Below, piece by piece: positions 29,156-38,851 of a stretch of 64,000 nucleotides of DNA. The translations under genes were made by a program, and so were the position numbers. Every line of letters starts with the position of its first letter. The first letter of the stretch is position 1. The stretch comes from Rhodanobacteraceae bacterium ZG21-1 (lineage in GTDB: Bacteria; Pseudomonadota; Gammaproteobacteria; Xanthomonadales; Rhodanobacteraceae), in NCBI GenBank assembly GCA_021390615.1, contig JAJEJU010000024.1, positions 744,001 through 808,000 on the forward strand. The letters run 5' to 3'. The notes beneath the pieces are model-generated. The model was given only the letters and a program-made list of their open reading frames with translations, searched no databases and was not told the DNA's origin.

Positions 29156-29545
29156 TCAGCGATATTGCCGGTGGCAGCTCTCGCAGGCGTCGCCGACCGG
29201 CTTCAGCGCGGCGGCCAGTGCAGGGCAGTCGGCCGGCGCGGCCTGGATCGCGGCCTGCAGCGCATCGTGCAGATGGCCGGCGGTCGCGGTGAAGTCCTGC
29301 GGGGCATCCGGGAAGGCGTCGCCGATATCCAGCGACGCCGAACGCAGGCGCTGCAATTGCTCGAGATTCGCGGCTGCTTCGCAGCGCTGCGCCTTGCGCG
29401 CCTGCTGCAGCGTACCCATATGATGCGCCATCACGCTCATGACCGCCTTGGGCAGCGGGTTGCGCTGGCGCAGCGCGTTCATGGCGAACACCGTGCCAAC
29501 GATGCCGATGGCCAGGCCGAGCAGGATCAACAGGGCTGCACGCAT
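29156..29545 (-). CDS. Membrane-anchored cytochrome c'-like protein
   Basis: 129 residues. An uncleaved N-terminal anchor (LLILLGLAIGIVGTVFAM) precedes a four-helix domain with haem-binding CESCH at the extreme C-terminus, the class II cytochrome c layout. Such proteins bind NO or shuttle electrons. Start at 29545 places the anchor at the N-terminus; a Met 30 bases upstream is possible. It overlaps the upstream region of tcdA on the other strand. Confidence 0.8.
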   Translation of the reverse strand: MRAALLILLGLAIGIVGTVFAMNALRQRNPLPKAVMSVMAHHMGTLQQARKAQRCEAAANLEQLQRLRSASLDIGDAFPDAPQDFTATAGHLHDALQAAIQAAPADCPALAAALKPVGDACESCHRQYR

Positions 29546-29652
29546 GCGCTTTCTGCCGCGGAAGAGTGGCTGCACAGGATAACCCGATGGCGTCCGGCTG
29601 CCGCAGCGCCGGCGCGATAAACTTGAGCTTCCAGGATGTGTTGCGCAGATCG

Positions 29653-30489
29653 ATGGGCATGAGCGAGACAGCAGAACAAAGCGTGGCCGAAGCGCCGCTG
29701 CCGGAAGGCGGGCGCGATTTTCCGCACGAGCGCTTCCAGGGCGTCGAGCGCCTGTACGGCGTCGGCACGGTCGCGGCGTTGGCGCGCAAGCACGTCTGCG
29801 TGATCGGCATCGGCGGCGTCGGTTCCTGGGCTGCCGAGGCGCTGGCGCGCAGCGGCGTGGGCCGGCTCACCCTGATCGACGCCGACGAAGTCTGCGTGTC
29901 GAACACCAACCGCCAGTTGCATGCGCTCGACGGCGCCTACGGACAAGCCAAGGTGGCGGTGACCGCGGCGCGTCTGCGCGCGATCAATCCCGCGCTGCAG
30001 GTCGAGGCGATCGAGCGCTTCCTCACCACCAGCACCCTGGACGAACTGCTCGACCGTGGCTACGACGTGGTGCTCGATGCCTGTGACGCCTTCCGGGTCA
30101 AGCTGGAGGCGATCGCCTGGTGCCGGCGGCGCAAGCTGCCGATGGTCAGCGTCGGCTCGGCGGGCGGACGCACCGACCCGACCCAGATCCGCGTGCGCGA
30201 CCTGTCGCGCACCGAACACGACGCCATGTTCAGCCTGATCCGCAAGAAGCTCCGCGCGGATTTCAATTTTCCGCGCAACCCGGATCGCTACTTCGGCGTG
30301 TCGGCGGTGTACTCGCTGCAGAACGTGCAGTATCCGCAGCCGGACGGCAGCGTGTGCGGCAATCGGCCGCCCGGCGGCGATGCCTTGAACCTGGCCTGCG
30401 GCGGCGGCCTCGGCGCGGCGACCCATGTCACCGGCGCGTTCGCCTTCGCCGCGGTGGGCAAGGTGCTGGAGAAGCTGCTGGGCAGTTGA
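29653..30489 (+). CDS. tcdA: tRNA threonylcarbamoyladenosine dehydratase
   Basis: A 278-residue E1-like enzyme converting t6A37 of tRNA to cyclic ct6A with ATP. The nucleotide-binding GIGGVGSWAAEALARSG and LIDADEVCVSNTNRQ are diagnostic, as is GSVCGNRPPGGDALNLACGGGLGA at the C-terminus. Start chosen at the first of two close Mets (29653, 29659). Confidence 0.93.
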   Translation: MGMSETAEQSVAEAPLPEGGRDFPHERFQGVERLYGVGTVAALARKHVCVIGIGGVGSWAAEALARSGVGRLTLIDADEVCVSNTNRQLHALDGAYGQAKVAVTAARLRAINPALQVEAIERFLTTSTLDELLDRGYDVVLDACDAFRVKLEAIAWCRRRKLPMVSVGSAGGRTDPTQIRVRDLSRTEHDAMFSLIRKKLRADFNFPRNPDRYFGVSAVYSLQNVQYPQPDGSVCGNRPPGGDALNLACGGGLGAATHVTGAFAFAAVGKVLEKLLGS

Positions 30490-30522
30490 GGCCTGGGACA
30501 GCTGCGGCGTGCAGGCTGCTCT

Positions 30523-31587
30523 TCAGCCGACGGTCTGCAGCAGGTTGCCGGCGCTGTCGGTGATGCTGGTCGGCTGGATCTCGAAGCGCAGGTGCTCGAC
30601 GCCGGCCACCGCGTAGCTGCCGCGCTGGGGTTTCAGGGTGGAGCCCAGCGCGCGGGCTGCGTCGGCCGTCAGCTGCACGTGCAGCACCTCATCCTCGACG
30701 TGGACGCGATTCTGTTCGCCGGCCGAGAACACCACACTGGCCGACTCGCCGACGATGCGCAGCGGCCGCCCGAACGGCAGCCGCAAAGGCAGCAGGGCGG
30801 CCAGCTCGCCGGCCTGCAGTGCGCCGATCACGATCGTGGTCAGCGACTGGCGCAGCAGGCGCCGATCCTGTCGCCAGGCCAGGGCATCGGTCCACAGCAT
30901 GCCGGTGCTGGAGCCGTCGCGACGGGTGCCTGCCTCCACCTGCGCCTGGAGTTCCGCCTGCTCGAGCAGGGAGCCGCGCGCCAGGTCGGTGATCCACAGC
31001 GGCATCGCCGGCGCGAAAACCTCCAGCAGCTTGCTGGTTTTCCAGCGCTTGGCGGCGCGCTCCTCGTCCGCGGTCAGGCCGACCACCTGCAGGAAGGCGA
31101 GTTCGCCGTGCGGCGTGCGCATGGCCGGCAATTCGGGATCGGGGATGAACGCCATGGAACAGATGCGGGTCGCCTCGTCGCGGGCGATCGGGCCATTGGC
31201 GGGCAGCCAGTCGCCAGGCCGGAACACGTTGCCGGACTGGAACACGTAGCGCGCGAGGTTTTGCAGGAAGTTCAGCGCCCAGGTCGGCGGCTCTTCGGCA
31301 GGCTCGTGCATGCGCAGGCGGAAGCTCAGCTCGAAGCCGTAGCCGCTGACCTCGAGGTTGTTCGATTCCTTGCCGTACAGCTCGGAGAAGCCGTAGGTGA
31401 CGAAATGCCAGTGTGGCCAGGGCTGCGTGCGCTGCCACGCACTGATGCCGTCCAGCGGATCGGGACCGCCCAGCCGATAGCTGATCAGGGTGCCGTAGTG
31501 CTTGGGCTCCTGGGCGGGATAGAGCGCCGCGCAAGCGGCGGAGATGGCGTCCCAGCCGGGGGCTTCCTGGTCGGTCACGCTGTTCAT
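30523..31587 (-). CDS. Suppressor-of-fused (SUFU) domain protein
   Basis: A 354-residue soluble protein. The first about 190 residues match the SUFU domain (DPLDGISAW, WHFVTYGFSELYGKE, GFELSFRL, FRPGDWLPANGPI). The C-terminal about 150 residues are an additional beta-rich region. SUFU domains in bacteria often act as immunity proteins against nuclease toxins, but no toxin lies beside this one. Downstream of phaB on the same strand with a 63-base gap. Confidence 0.85.
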   Translation of the reverse strand: MNSVTDQEAPGWDAISAACAALYPAQEPKHYGTLISYRLGGPDPLDGISAWQRTQPWPHWHFVTYGFSELYGKESNNLEVSGYGFELSFRLRMHEPAEEPPTWALNFLQNLARYVFQSGNVFRPGDWLPANGPIARDEATRICSMAFIPDPELPAMRTPHGELAFLQVVGLTADEERAAKRWKTSKLLEVFAPAMPLWITDLARGSLLEQAELQAQVEAGTRRDGSSTGMLWTDALAWRQDRRLLRQSLTTIVIGALQAGELAALLPLRLPFGRPLRIVGESASVVFSAGEQNRVHVEDEVLHVQLTADAARALGSTLKPQRGSYAVAGVEHLRFEIQPTSITDSAGNLLQTVG

Positions 31588-31650
31588 CGCTTGCTGGGAA
31601 GCGGCGGCGCGCCAGGCGACATCGCGCCCGGCGCGCCGACCACGGACCCG

Positions 31651-32391
31651 TCACCAGCCCATGTAGTGGCCGCCGTTGATGGCGAGGTTGGCGCCGGTGA
31701 TCCAGCTGGCCTGTTCGCCGGTGAAGAAGGCCACCGCGTGGGCGATCTCGTCCGGCTTGCCGAGGCGGCCCACCGGGATCTGCGCGACGATCTTCTCGCG
31801 TACTTCCTCCGGCACCGCCATCACCATGTCGGTGCCCACGTAGCCGGGCGAGACGGTGTTGACGGTGATGCCGAACTTGGCGTTTTCCTGCGCCAGCGAG
31901 ATGGTGAAGCCGTGCATGCCGGCCTTGGCAGCAGCGTAGTTGGCCTGCCCGTACTGGCCCTTCTGGCCGTTGATCGAGCTGATCTGCACGATGCGGCCCC
32001 ACTTGCGCGTGCGCATGTTGTCGATCACCGGGCGGGTGACGTTGAAGCAGGCGTTGAGGTTGGTGTTCATCACCTCGGTCCACTGCTGGTAGCTCATCTT
32101 GTGGAAGGTGGTGTCGCGGGTGATGCCGGCGTTGTTGACCAGGATCTCGACCGGGCCGAGCTTTTCCTCGACCTGGCGCACCATGGTCTCGCTGGAGGCC
32201 GGGTCGGACACGTCGCCGGGCACCAGCAGCACTTCGATGCCGCTGCTTGCCATCTTCTGCCGCCATGCCTCGGCCTTGGCCTGGTCACGGTAATTGGTGG
32301 CGACGCGATGCCCCTGCTGGGCCAGGTAGTGGATGATCGCGCTGCCGATGCCCCCGGTGCCGCCGGTGACCAGGGCCGTCCGTTGAGTCAT
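31651..32391 (-). CDS. phaB: Acetoacetyl-CoA reductase (NADPH)
   Basis: A 246-residue short-chain dehydrogenase. It has the Rossmann GGTGGIGSA, NNAG, the Ser in ISSINGQKGQ and the Tyr/Lys pair in YAAAKAGMHGF. QYGQANYAAAKAGMHGFT with the conserved MAVPEEV loop marks PhaB, which reduces acetoacetyl-CoA to 3-hydroxybutyryl-CoA for polyhydroxyalkanoate synthesis, rather than FabG. No phaA or phaC in the window. Confidence 0.88.
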   Translation of the reverse strand: MTQRTALVTGGTGGIGSAIIHYLAQQGHRVATNYRDQAKAEAWRQKMASSGIEVLLVPGDVSDPASSETMVRQVEEKLGPVEILVNNAGITRDTTFHKMSYQQWTEVMNTNLNACFNVTRPVIDNMRTRKWGRIVQISSINGQKGQYGQANYAAAKAGMHGFTISLAQENAKFGITVNTVSPGYVGTDMVMAVPEEVREKIVAQIPVGRLGKPDEIAHAVAFFTGEQASWITGANLAINGGHYMGW

Positions 32392-32505
32392 AGCTGTCTC
32401 TCCTTCAATGCTGTATTCGCCGAAATCCGAGTCGTCTGCCGCCGACCGGGTGGAATCTGCAGGGCAGGGTCCGCGGCCCGGGCGCTCATGCTTTATAGCG
32501 GGTCG

Positions 32506-33366
32506 TCAGAAAATAAGACCGCTGCATTGCGGCAAATCGTGCGGTCGGAAAATATCCGCAGCGGCGGCCAGCAAGGCCTGCGGCGTCGCGCCGGAAAGTG
32601 CGGGCAGCCCGAGGAATCGCAGCGCACGCTGCAGCGCCGGAAGGGGCTGCGCCGGATCGACCGGACAGGCGCCTTCGGACTTGGACAATTTGCGTCCTTG
32701 CGCATCCAGCGCCAGCGGCAGGTGCAGATAGCGCGGGGTGGGCAGACCGAGCAGCCGCTGCAGGCAGATCTGTCGCGGCGTGGAGTCGAGCAGGTCGCTG
32801 CCGCGCACCACGTCGCTGATGCCCTGGAACGCGTCGTCCACCACACAGGCCAGCTGGTAGGCATAGAAACCTTCGGCGCGACGCACGATGAAGTCGCCGG
32901 CCTGCTCGCGCAAGGCCTGGCGCTGGGGGCCCTGCAGGGCGTCGTCGAAGGTGATGGTGATATCCGGGGTGCGCAGGCGCCAGGCCGGTTCGCGCGCCGG
33001 GTCGGGCCTCGCCACGCAGCGGCCGTCGCGATGCATGCCGCCGTCGACTGCCAGCTGGGTGCGGCTGCACCAGCAAGGGAACACCAGATTGGCCTGCTGC
33101 AACTGCGCGAAGGCCGCCTCGTAGGCAGGGATGCGCTGCGACTGCCACAACGGCGGCGCCGCCGCGGTCAGGCCGAACGCGGGCAGGGCGGCCAGGATGT
33201 CCTCTGCGGCGCCTGGCACCTCCCGTGGTGGATCGATGTCTTCCATGCGCAGCAGCCATTCGCCGCCGGCACGCCGGGCGCACAGCCAGCTGCCGAGCGC
33301 GGCGACCAGCGAGCCGACATGCAGTGAACCGGTGGGCGAGGGGGCGAAGCGTCCGCGGTAGCTCAT
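32506..33366 (-). CDS. gluQ: Glutamyl-Q tRNA(Asp) synthetase
   Basis: 286 residues, a shortened GluRS-like enzyme that attaches glutamate to queuosine in the anticodon loop of tRNA-Asp. The HIGH-like motif is FAPSPTGSLHVGS, KMSKS is KLSKS, and zinc-binding Cys lie in CWCSRTQL. The anticodon-binding domain of true GluRS is missing, as expected. Confidence 0.95.
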   Translation of the reverse strand: MSYRGRFAPSPTGSLHVGSLVAALGSWLCARRAGGEWLLRMEDIDPPREVPGAAEDILAALPAFGLTAAAPPLWQSQRIPAYEAAFAQLQQANLVFPCWCSRTQLAVDGGMHRDGRCVARPDPAREPAWRLRTPDITITFDDALQGPQRQALREQAGDFIVRRAEGFYAYQLACVVDDAFQGISDVVRGSDLLDSTPRQICLQRLLGLPTPRYLHLPLALDAQGRKLSKSEGACPVDPAQPLPALQRALRFLGLPALSGATPQALLAAAADIFRPHDLPQCSGLIF

Positions 33367-33427
33367 TCGCCCATTGTAGGGCCAGGCTCGCCGCAGCCTT
33401 GCGCGACGAGCGTCCCGGCAGCGCCGC

Positions 33428-33943
33428 TCAGTCCAGCCGGTACAGCGGGTACAGGCTGGACTCTTCCCGCTCGATGCGCTGGCTGAGCAGGCCGCCGACG
33501 TCCTGGAAATCCTGCGCGAACTGGCTACGTTCGGCAGCGTTGAACTCCGCCGTCTGGTATTTCTTCACGAAGTTGACCACGCCGCGGGCGATGGTGTTCA
33601 TTTCGCGGCGGAAGTCGCGCATCAGCTCGGCGTTGTGCCCGTCGCTCATCAGGCTCTGCTCGAGGTAGGTATAGAAGCGCACGTTCTCGGTGAGGATGTG
33701 CGCCTCGAAGCGGGTCTTGAAATTGACCAGCTCGCCGCGGATCTCCTCGTAGCGCCCCTGCTGCTGCAGCTGGGCCAGATGCTGGTACAGCGCCACCAGG
33801 TCGCCGTGATCGCGCTTGAGCGAGCTCACCAGGTTCGGGTCGTAGCTGATGGCGCGGGGCGCCGAGATCGACGCCTTGGCGATGCTCGGCTGTTCAGCCT
33901 CGGCTGCGCGCTTGTTTCCAAACAGTTTGTCGAACAGACCCAT
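33428..33943 (-). CDS. Hemerythrin-like domain protein
   Basis: A 171-residue protein. A Lys/Ala-rich leader is followed by a four-helix hemerythrin HHE domain with metal-ligand candidates in KRDHGDL, FEAHILTENV and the EEREESSLYP end. It may sense oxygen or nitric oxide, or store iron. Start at 33943 (MGLFDKLFGN) follows a run of eight G that acts as ribosome binding site; polymerase slippage there might vary expression. Confidence 0.8.
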   Translation of the reverse strand: MGLFDKLFGNKRAAEAEQPSIAKASISAPRAISYDPNLVSSLKRDHGDLVALYQHLAQLQQQGRYEEIRGELVNFKTRFEAHILTENVRFYTYLEQSLMSDGHNAELMRDFRREMNTIARGVVNFVKKYQTAEFNAAERSQFAQDFQDVGGLLSQRIEREESSLYPLYRLD

Positions 33944-34221
33944 GCTCGTCCCCCCCCGAGGTGACTCAGACTTGTGAAGTAGGTGCTGCATAGGCCGATC
34001 CCATCGACTTTCATGCATGCCGCCGCAGCGGCCAGCCTACTGGATATTCGTTGGCGTATGGTTTCCCCGGGGGGCTGATGGGCCATCATCGTGCCCATCC
34101 TGTGATCCAGGTGGCGAATTCGCGTTGCCCTTGAAACCCCGGCGGCTTGCCCCGAACCTAGGCGTACGGCTCCGTGCCGTATTTCTCGCGACTGCCCAGA
34201 CATTTTTAGAGAGAGACAGCC

Positions 34222-35118
34222 ATGCGACGCATCGCCCTTTTCCTTGCCACCAATATCGCCGTCCTGTTCCTGCTGAGCGTCGTCTGCCATCTGTTCGGCA
34301 TCGACCGGATGGCGGCCGTACAGGGCATCGGCGGCCTGAAGGGCCTGCTGATCTATGCCGCCGTGTTCGGCATGGGCGGCGCCTTCATCTCGCTGGCGAT
34401 GTCCAAGTGGTCGGCCAAGTGGGCGACCGGCGCGCGGGTGATCGAGCAGCCGCAGAGCGAAGGCGAGCGCTGGCTGCTGGAGACGGTGCGCCGCCATGCG
34501 CAGAATGCCGGCATCGGCATGCCCGAGGTGGCGATCTACGACGCCCCGGAAATGAACGCTTTCGCTACCGGCATGAGCAAGAATCATGCGCTGGTCGCGG
34601 TCAGCAGCGGCCTGCTGCAGCAGATGGATCGCGAACAGGTGGCCGCCGTGCTCGGCCATGAGATCGGCCACGTGGCCAACGGCGACATGGTCACCCTGAC
34701 CCTGATCCAGGGCGTGCTGAACACCTTGGTGATCGTGGCCGCGCGCATCGTCGGCCGGGCGGTGGACAGCTGGTTGTCCGGCGGCCGCGACAACCGCGGC
34801 GGCGGCATCGGCTATTTCGTCACGGTGATGGCGTTGCAGGTGGTGTTCGGCCTGTTCGCCTCGATGATCGTCGCGGCGTTCTCGCGCTGGCGCGAATTCC
34901 GCGCCGACGCCGCCGGCGCGAACCTTGCCGGCCGCGGCGCCATGATCTCTGCCCTGCAGCGCCTGCAGGCGGGGCACGGCGAAAGCAGCCTGCCGAACAC
35001 CCTGGCCGCGTTCGGCATCGCCGGGCCGCTGGCCGCAGGCTTCCAGCGCCTGTTCATGAGCCATCCGCCGCTGGACGTGCGCATCGCCGCCTTGCGCGAC
35101 GCGCCGTCGGCGCGCTGA
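34222..35118 (+). CDS. htpX: Heat-shock membrane zinc metalloprotease HtpX
   Basis: A 298-residue inner-membrane protease that degrades misfolded membrane proteins with FtsH. Two N-terminal membrane helices precede the catalytic HEIGH (VLGHEIGHVANGD), with the third zinc ligand Glu in WREFRADAAGA; two more hydrophobic segments lie between. AGAGAGAC precedes the ATG. Next gene is htpG, another heat-shock gene. Confidence 0.96.
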   Translation: MRRIALFLATNIAVLFLLSVVCHLFGIDRMAAVQGIGGLKGLLIYAAVFGMGGAFISLAMSKWSAKWATGARVIEQPQSEGERWLLETVRRHAQNAGIGMPEVAIYDAPEMNAFATGMSKNHALVAVSSGLLQQMDREQVAAVLGHEIGHVANGDMVTLTLIQGVLNTLVIVAARIVGRAVDSWLSGGRDNRGGGIGYFVTVMALQVVFGLFASMIVAAFSRWREFRADAAGANLAGRGAMISALQRLQAGHGESSLPNTLAAFGIAGPLAAGFQRLFMSHPPLDVRIAALRDAPSAR

Positions 35119-35197
35119 GCCGGGTTGCTGCGGCCGCCGAGCCGCTTACATTCTTTTTCTCAACCATCGAATCAACCGTCATCCGGAACCGTCACGC

Positions 35198-37072
35198 ATG
35201 AGTGCAACCGCCACCGAGACCCGCAAGTTCGAAGCCGAAGTCGCCCAGGTACTGCACCTGGTCACTCACTCGCTCTATTCGCACAAGGAAATCTTCCTGC
35301 GCGAGCTGATCTCCAACGCCTCCGACGCCTGCGACAAGCTGCGCTTCGAGTCGATCGCCAAGCCCGAGCTGCTGGCCGGCGACGGCGAGCTGCACATCGA
35401 CGTCAGCTGGGACGCCGAGGCGCGCACCGTGACCATCCGCGACAACGGCATCGGCATGTCGCGCGAAGAAGTGGTGGCGAACATCGGCACCATCGCCAGC
35501 TCGGGCACGCGCCGCTTCCTCGAGGCGATGTCGGGCGAGCACAAGGCCGATGCCCGCCTGATCGGCCAGTTCGGCGTGGGCTTCTATTCGGCCTTCGTGG
35601 TGGCGGACAAGGTCACCGTGCTGACCCGCCGCGCCGGCGAGCCGGCGGACACGGGCGTGAAGTGGGAGAGCGACGGCAAGGGCGAGTATTCGCTGGAAGC
35701 GGCCGAACTGGCCGAGCGCGGCACCACGGTGACCCTGCACTTGAAGGCCGACGAGGACGAGTTCCTCAAGAGCTGGCAGCTGCGTACGCTGATCCGCAAG
35801 TATTCCGACCACGTGGCCTTCCCGATCCGCCTGCCGAAGGAGCAGGACGGCAAGCCCGGCGACGAGTGGGAGTCGATCAACGCCGCCTCGGCGCTGTGGA
35901 CCAAGCCGAAGTCGGAGATCTCCGACGAGGACTACCAGAGCTTCTACAAGTCGCTGGGCCACGACTTCAACGACGCGCTGGCCTGGACCCACAACCGGGT
36001 CGAGGGCAGCCAGAGCTTCACCACCTTGCTGTACATCCCGGCGCAGCCGCCGTTCGACCTGATGATGGGCGGGCGCGACGAGCGCAAGGGGCTGAAGCTC
36101 TACATCAAGCGCGTCTTCATCATGGACGCAGCGGAGGAGCTGCTGCCGAACTACCTGCGCTTCGTGCGCGGCGTGGTGGACGCCGACGACCTGCCGCTCA
36201 ACGTCAGCCGCGAGATCCTGCAGCAGAACCGCCAGCTGGAGCGCATCAAGGCGGCCTGCGTGAAGCGCGTGCTGGACCTGATCGAGAAGCTGGCCAAGGA
36301 CGAGCCGGAGAAGTTCGCCACTTTCTACAAGGCCTTCGGCAACACCCTCAAGGAAGGCATCGCCGAGGACCAGGCCAACCGCGAACGCATCGCCAAGCTG
36401 CTGCGCTTCGCCTCGACCAAGGGCGAGGGCAGCGCGCAGACCGTCTCGCTGGACGACTACATCGGCCGCATGCCGGTGGGCCAGGACACCATCTGGTTCA
36501 TCACCGCCGACAGCTATGCCGCCGCGCTCGGCAGCCCCCAGCTCGAGGCGTTCAAGGCCAAGGGCACCGAAGTGCTGCTGATGTTCGACCGCATCGACGA
36601 GTGGATGCTCGGCAGCCTCAGCGAGTACGCCGGCAAGAAGCTGAAGAACGTGGCCAAGGGCGAGTTGCCGCTGGACGAAGCCGACAAGCAGAAGCAGGAA
36701 GAGGCGAGCAAGGCGGCCGAGCCGCTGCTGCACAAGCTGAAGGAACTGCTCGGCGACCGTGTCGGCGAGGTCAAGGTCTCGGCGCGCCTCACCGATTCGC
36801 CTTCCTGCCTGGCGCTGTCCGACTATGAGATGGCGCCGCATCTGGCGCGCCTGTTGCGCGAGGCGGGCCACGAGATGCCCGAGTCCAAGCCCACGCTCGA
36901 GATCAACCCGCAGCACGCCCTGGTGCAGCGGGTGCAGACCGAGGCCGACGAAGCCAAGGCGCGCGATGTCGCCTTCCTGTTGCTGGAGCAGGCCGAGATT
37001 GCGGCCGGCGCTCAGTTGCCCGATCCGGCGGCGTTCGTGCAGCGCCTGAATCGGGTGCTGCTGGGCAGCTGA
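35198..37072 (+). CDS. htpG: Hsp90 chaperone HtpG
   Basis: 624 residues, full length. GHKL ATPase signatures: LFLRELISNASDACDKLR, DNGIGM, GTIASSGT and GQFGVGFYS. Middle and C-terminal dimerisation domains follow. Cytosolic ATP-dependent chaperone. A strong terminator follows at 37093-37122. Confidence 0.98.
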   Translation: MSATATETRKFEAEVAQVLHLVTHSLYSHKEIFLRELISNASDACDKLRFESIAKPELLAGDGELHIDVSWDAEARTVTIRDNGIGMSREEVVANIGTIASSGTRRFLEAMSGEHKADARLIGQFGVGFYSAFVVADKVTVLTRRAGEPADTGVKWESDGKGEYSLEAAELAERGTTVTLHLKADEDEFLKSWQLRTLIRKYSDHVAFPIRLPKEQDGKPGDEWESINAASALWTKPKSEISDEDYQSFYKSLGHDFNDALAWTHNRVEGSQSFTTLLYIPAQPPFDLMMGGRDERKGLKLYIKRVFIMDAAEELLPNYLRFVRGVVDADDLPLNVSREILQQNRQLERIKAACVKRVLDLIEKLAKDEPEKFATFYKAFGNTLKEGIAEDQANRERIAKLLRFASTKGEGSAQTVSLDDYIGRMPVGQDTIWFITADSYAAALGSPQLEAFKAKGTEVLLMFDRIDEWMLGSLSEYAGKKLKNVAKGELPLDEADKQKQEEASKAAEPLLHKLKELLGDRVGEVKVSARLTDSPSCLALSDYEMAPHLARLLREAGHEMPESKPTLEINPQHALVQRVQTEADEAKARDVAFLLLEQAEIAAGAQLPDPAAFVQRLNRVLLGS

Positions 37073-37092
37073 TCCGGCGCATCGAGGTACCG

Positions 37093-37122
37093 CCAAAGGC
37101 CCGTCGCGAGGCGGGCCTTTGG
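37093..37122 (+). terminator. Terminator hairpin after htpG
   Basis: Perfect 11-bp stem, CCAAAGGCCCG (37093-37103) with CGGGCCTTTGG (37112-37122), 8-base loop, 20 bases after the htpG stop. The descending arm supplies only three T. Confidence 0.75.
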
Positions 37123-37211
37123 CCGTGCGCAGAACGCGATGCGCGCTGGACAAGCCGCAAAGCGCTGGCTATGGTCGGGCCCGGTTCGCAAGCTGCGGGA
37201 GAACGACGCGC

Positions 37212-37691
37212 ATGATCAAGAAGCCATGGATCGCCTTCGGCCTGCTGGCCTTCGGCATGGGGGCGATGGCGCAACAGGCGCCGGCGGCGAACACGCCGAC
37301 GGTGGTGCACAATGCACATGCGAAAGGCCTGCTGCTAGGCGCGCACCGGCTCACCCTGCAGTGGATCGAAGGCGCCAAGCCTGGCGAGGCAAACGTCACC
37401 GACGCCGACGGCAGCCTGCAGATCAAGGGCGAGCAGCACAGCCTCAACGGCGCCGACTACGTGCGCATCGACGGTGTGATCACCCAGGTCGATGCCAAGT
37501 CGTTCGCCTTCCAGGGCACCATCCTGACCCAGGTCGCCGGCATCAACAACGGCCAGCTGTGCAAGCGCGACGGCACGATGAACTTCCGCATCGCCGGCGC
37601 CCGCAAGTTCTGGCGCCTGCAGCAGATGCAGAATCCCTGCGTGCCGCAGGGCGACACCACCACCGACTACGTGGACATCTTCCTGCGCTGA
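37212..37691 (+). CDS. Exported protein of unknown function
   Basis: 159 residues with signal peptide ending MGAMAQQ. The mature part is beta-rich with a single Cys pair (QLCKRDG and QNPCVPQ). GGGAGA 9 bases upstream fixes the start. I recognise no family; layout suggests a small periplasmic beta-sandwich. Lone + gene between htpG and another unknown exported protein. Confidence 0.8.
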   Translation: MIKKPWIAFGLLAFGMGAMAQQAPAANTPTVVHNAHAKGLLLGAHRLTLQWIEGAKPGEANVTDADGSLQIKGEQHSLNGADYVRIDGVITQVDAKSFAFQGTILTQVAGINNGQLCKRDGTMNFRIAGARKFWRLQQMQNPCVPQGDTTTDYVDIFLR

Positions 37692-37826
37692 GGCAGCGTG
37701 GCGGGCGCGCGGCTTCAGGACCTCGTGCCGTGGTCATATCCGCCGCACCGAGCTCGGACCATGCGCACGAAGCGGGGTCTCGGATATGCTGCGCGCCTCG
37801 ATGGAGCTCGCAGGCGGGAGGCGCCG

Positions 37827-38753
37827 ATGCATACCCAGTACGACAGACGTAAGGCGCCGCGGCCCGCAGCCGCTCGTTGCGCTCGATGGAAGGCCTGGTG
37901 CGTGCCGGCATGGCTGGCGTTCGCTGCCGGCACGATGACGACGGCGCATGCCCAGAGCGCGACTCAGGCGCCTGCCTCCAGTACAGCGGATGTCTCCACA
38001 AGCCTGTCGGGTCTGCGCTTCACGCCACTGGCGCAGTTGCCGTCTGGCCCAGGCGATGCCAGCGACGCGGACGCATGTCCGGGCTTCGCCCTGGAGCCGA
38101 CCTCGCCGGCCGGCAAGCAGGTGCAGAAACTCGGCTGGCCAGTGATCGGCGAGGCGCGCCTGGGGCGCTATCAACTGGTCAGTTTCGCCGGCTTGTTCGA
38201 ATCGGGCACCAGCGGTTCCTGCACCATCTCGCGCGGCAATCTCGCCGTGTTCGACGGCGAGCGCCTGATTGCGCTCGCCTATGCCAGCAAGCCGACCGAC
38301 ACCTCGATCGGCCATCTCGAACCGATCGAAGGCGGCGACGTGCGCGTGTGGAGCGGCGACTATCCCAGCACGCCCACCGGCGATCTGCACCTGACCGAAG
38401 GCGATGCTCTGCGCCTGGGCGAGATCGCGGCGGACGAGTCCCTGTGCCATGGCGCCGTGCATGCGCCGAACATTTTCAACATGCGAATCGACAAGGCGCG
38501 CAAGGCACTGATCGCGAAAGGCTGGCAGCCGGTCGCCGGTCACTTCGATCAGTCTTCAATGTACGGACGCGAGCGCGGGCTGCAGAAGCGCGGCCTGGTC
38601 GAGGTGCAGGACTGCGCGGGCACCGGCTTCGGCTTCTGCACCTTCAATTACCGCAGTGCCGGCAGCGTGCTTTCCGTAGTCACGGTAGGTGACGCCGACG
38701 ATACCGGCGACGGGCTGCCACCGGTGATTCGCTACGACGTCAAATGTCATTGA
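37827..38753 (+). CDS. Exported protein of unknown function
   Basis: 308 residues. A long n-region precedes the signal sequence (to AHAQSA). Six Cys in the mature part suggest disulfides. The segment NIFNMRIDKARKALIAKGWQPV resembles the helical repeats at which PASTA-like and 'peptidase inhibitor I78'-like periplasmic proteins bind, but this is not enough for a call. GGGAGG five bases before the ATG. Function unknown. Confidence 0.75.
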   Translation: MHTQYDRRKAPRPAAARCARWKAWCVPAWLAFAAGTMTTAHAQSATQAPASSTADVSTSLSGLRFTPLAQLPSGPGDASDADACPGFALEPTSPAGKQVQKLGWPVIGEARLGRYQLVSFAGLFESGTSGSCTISRGNLAVFDGERLIALAYASKPTDTSIGHLEPIEGGDVRVWSGDYPSTPTGDLHLTEGDALRLGEIAADESLCHGAVHAPNIFNMRIDKARKALIAKGWQPVAGHFDQSSMYGRERGLQKRGLVEVQDCAGTGFGFCTFNYRSAGSVLSVVTVGDADDTGDGLPPVIRYDVKCH

Positions 38754-38851
38754 GCCCTGCAGCCGCTGAGTCGCCCGGATAGTCGCCATCGCGACTGATC
38801 CGGCGACTTGGCATCGGCTGACCTGCCTGGCTCAGCCGCTCATCGGCAGGC

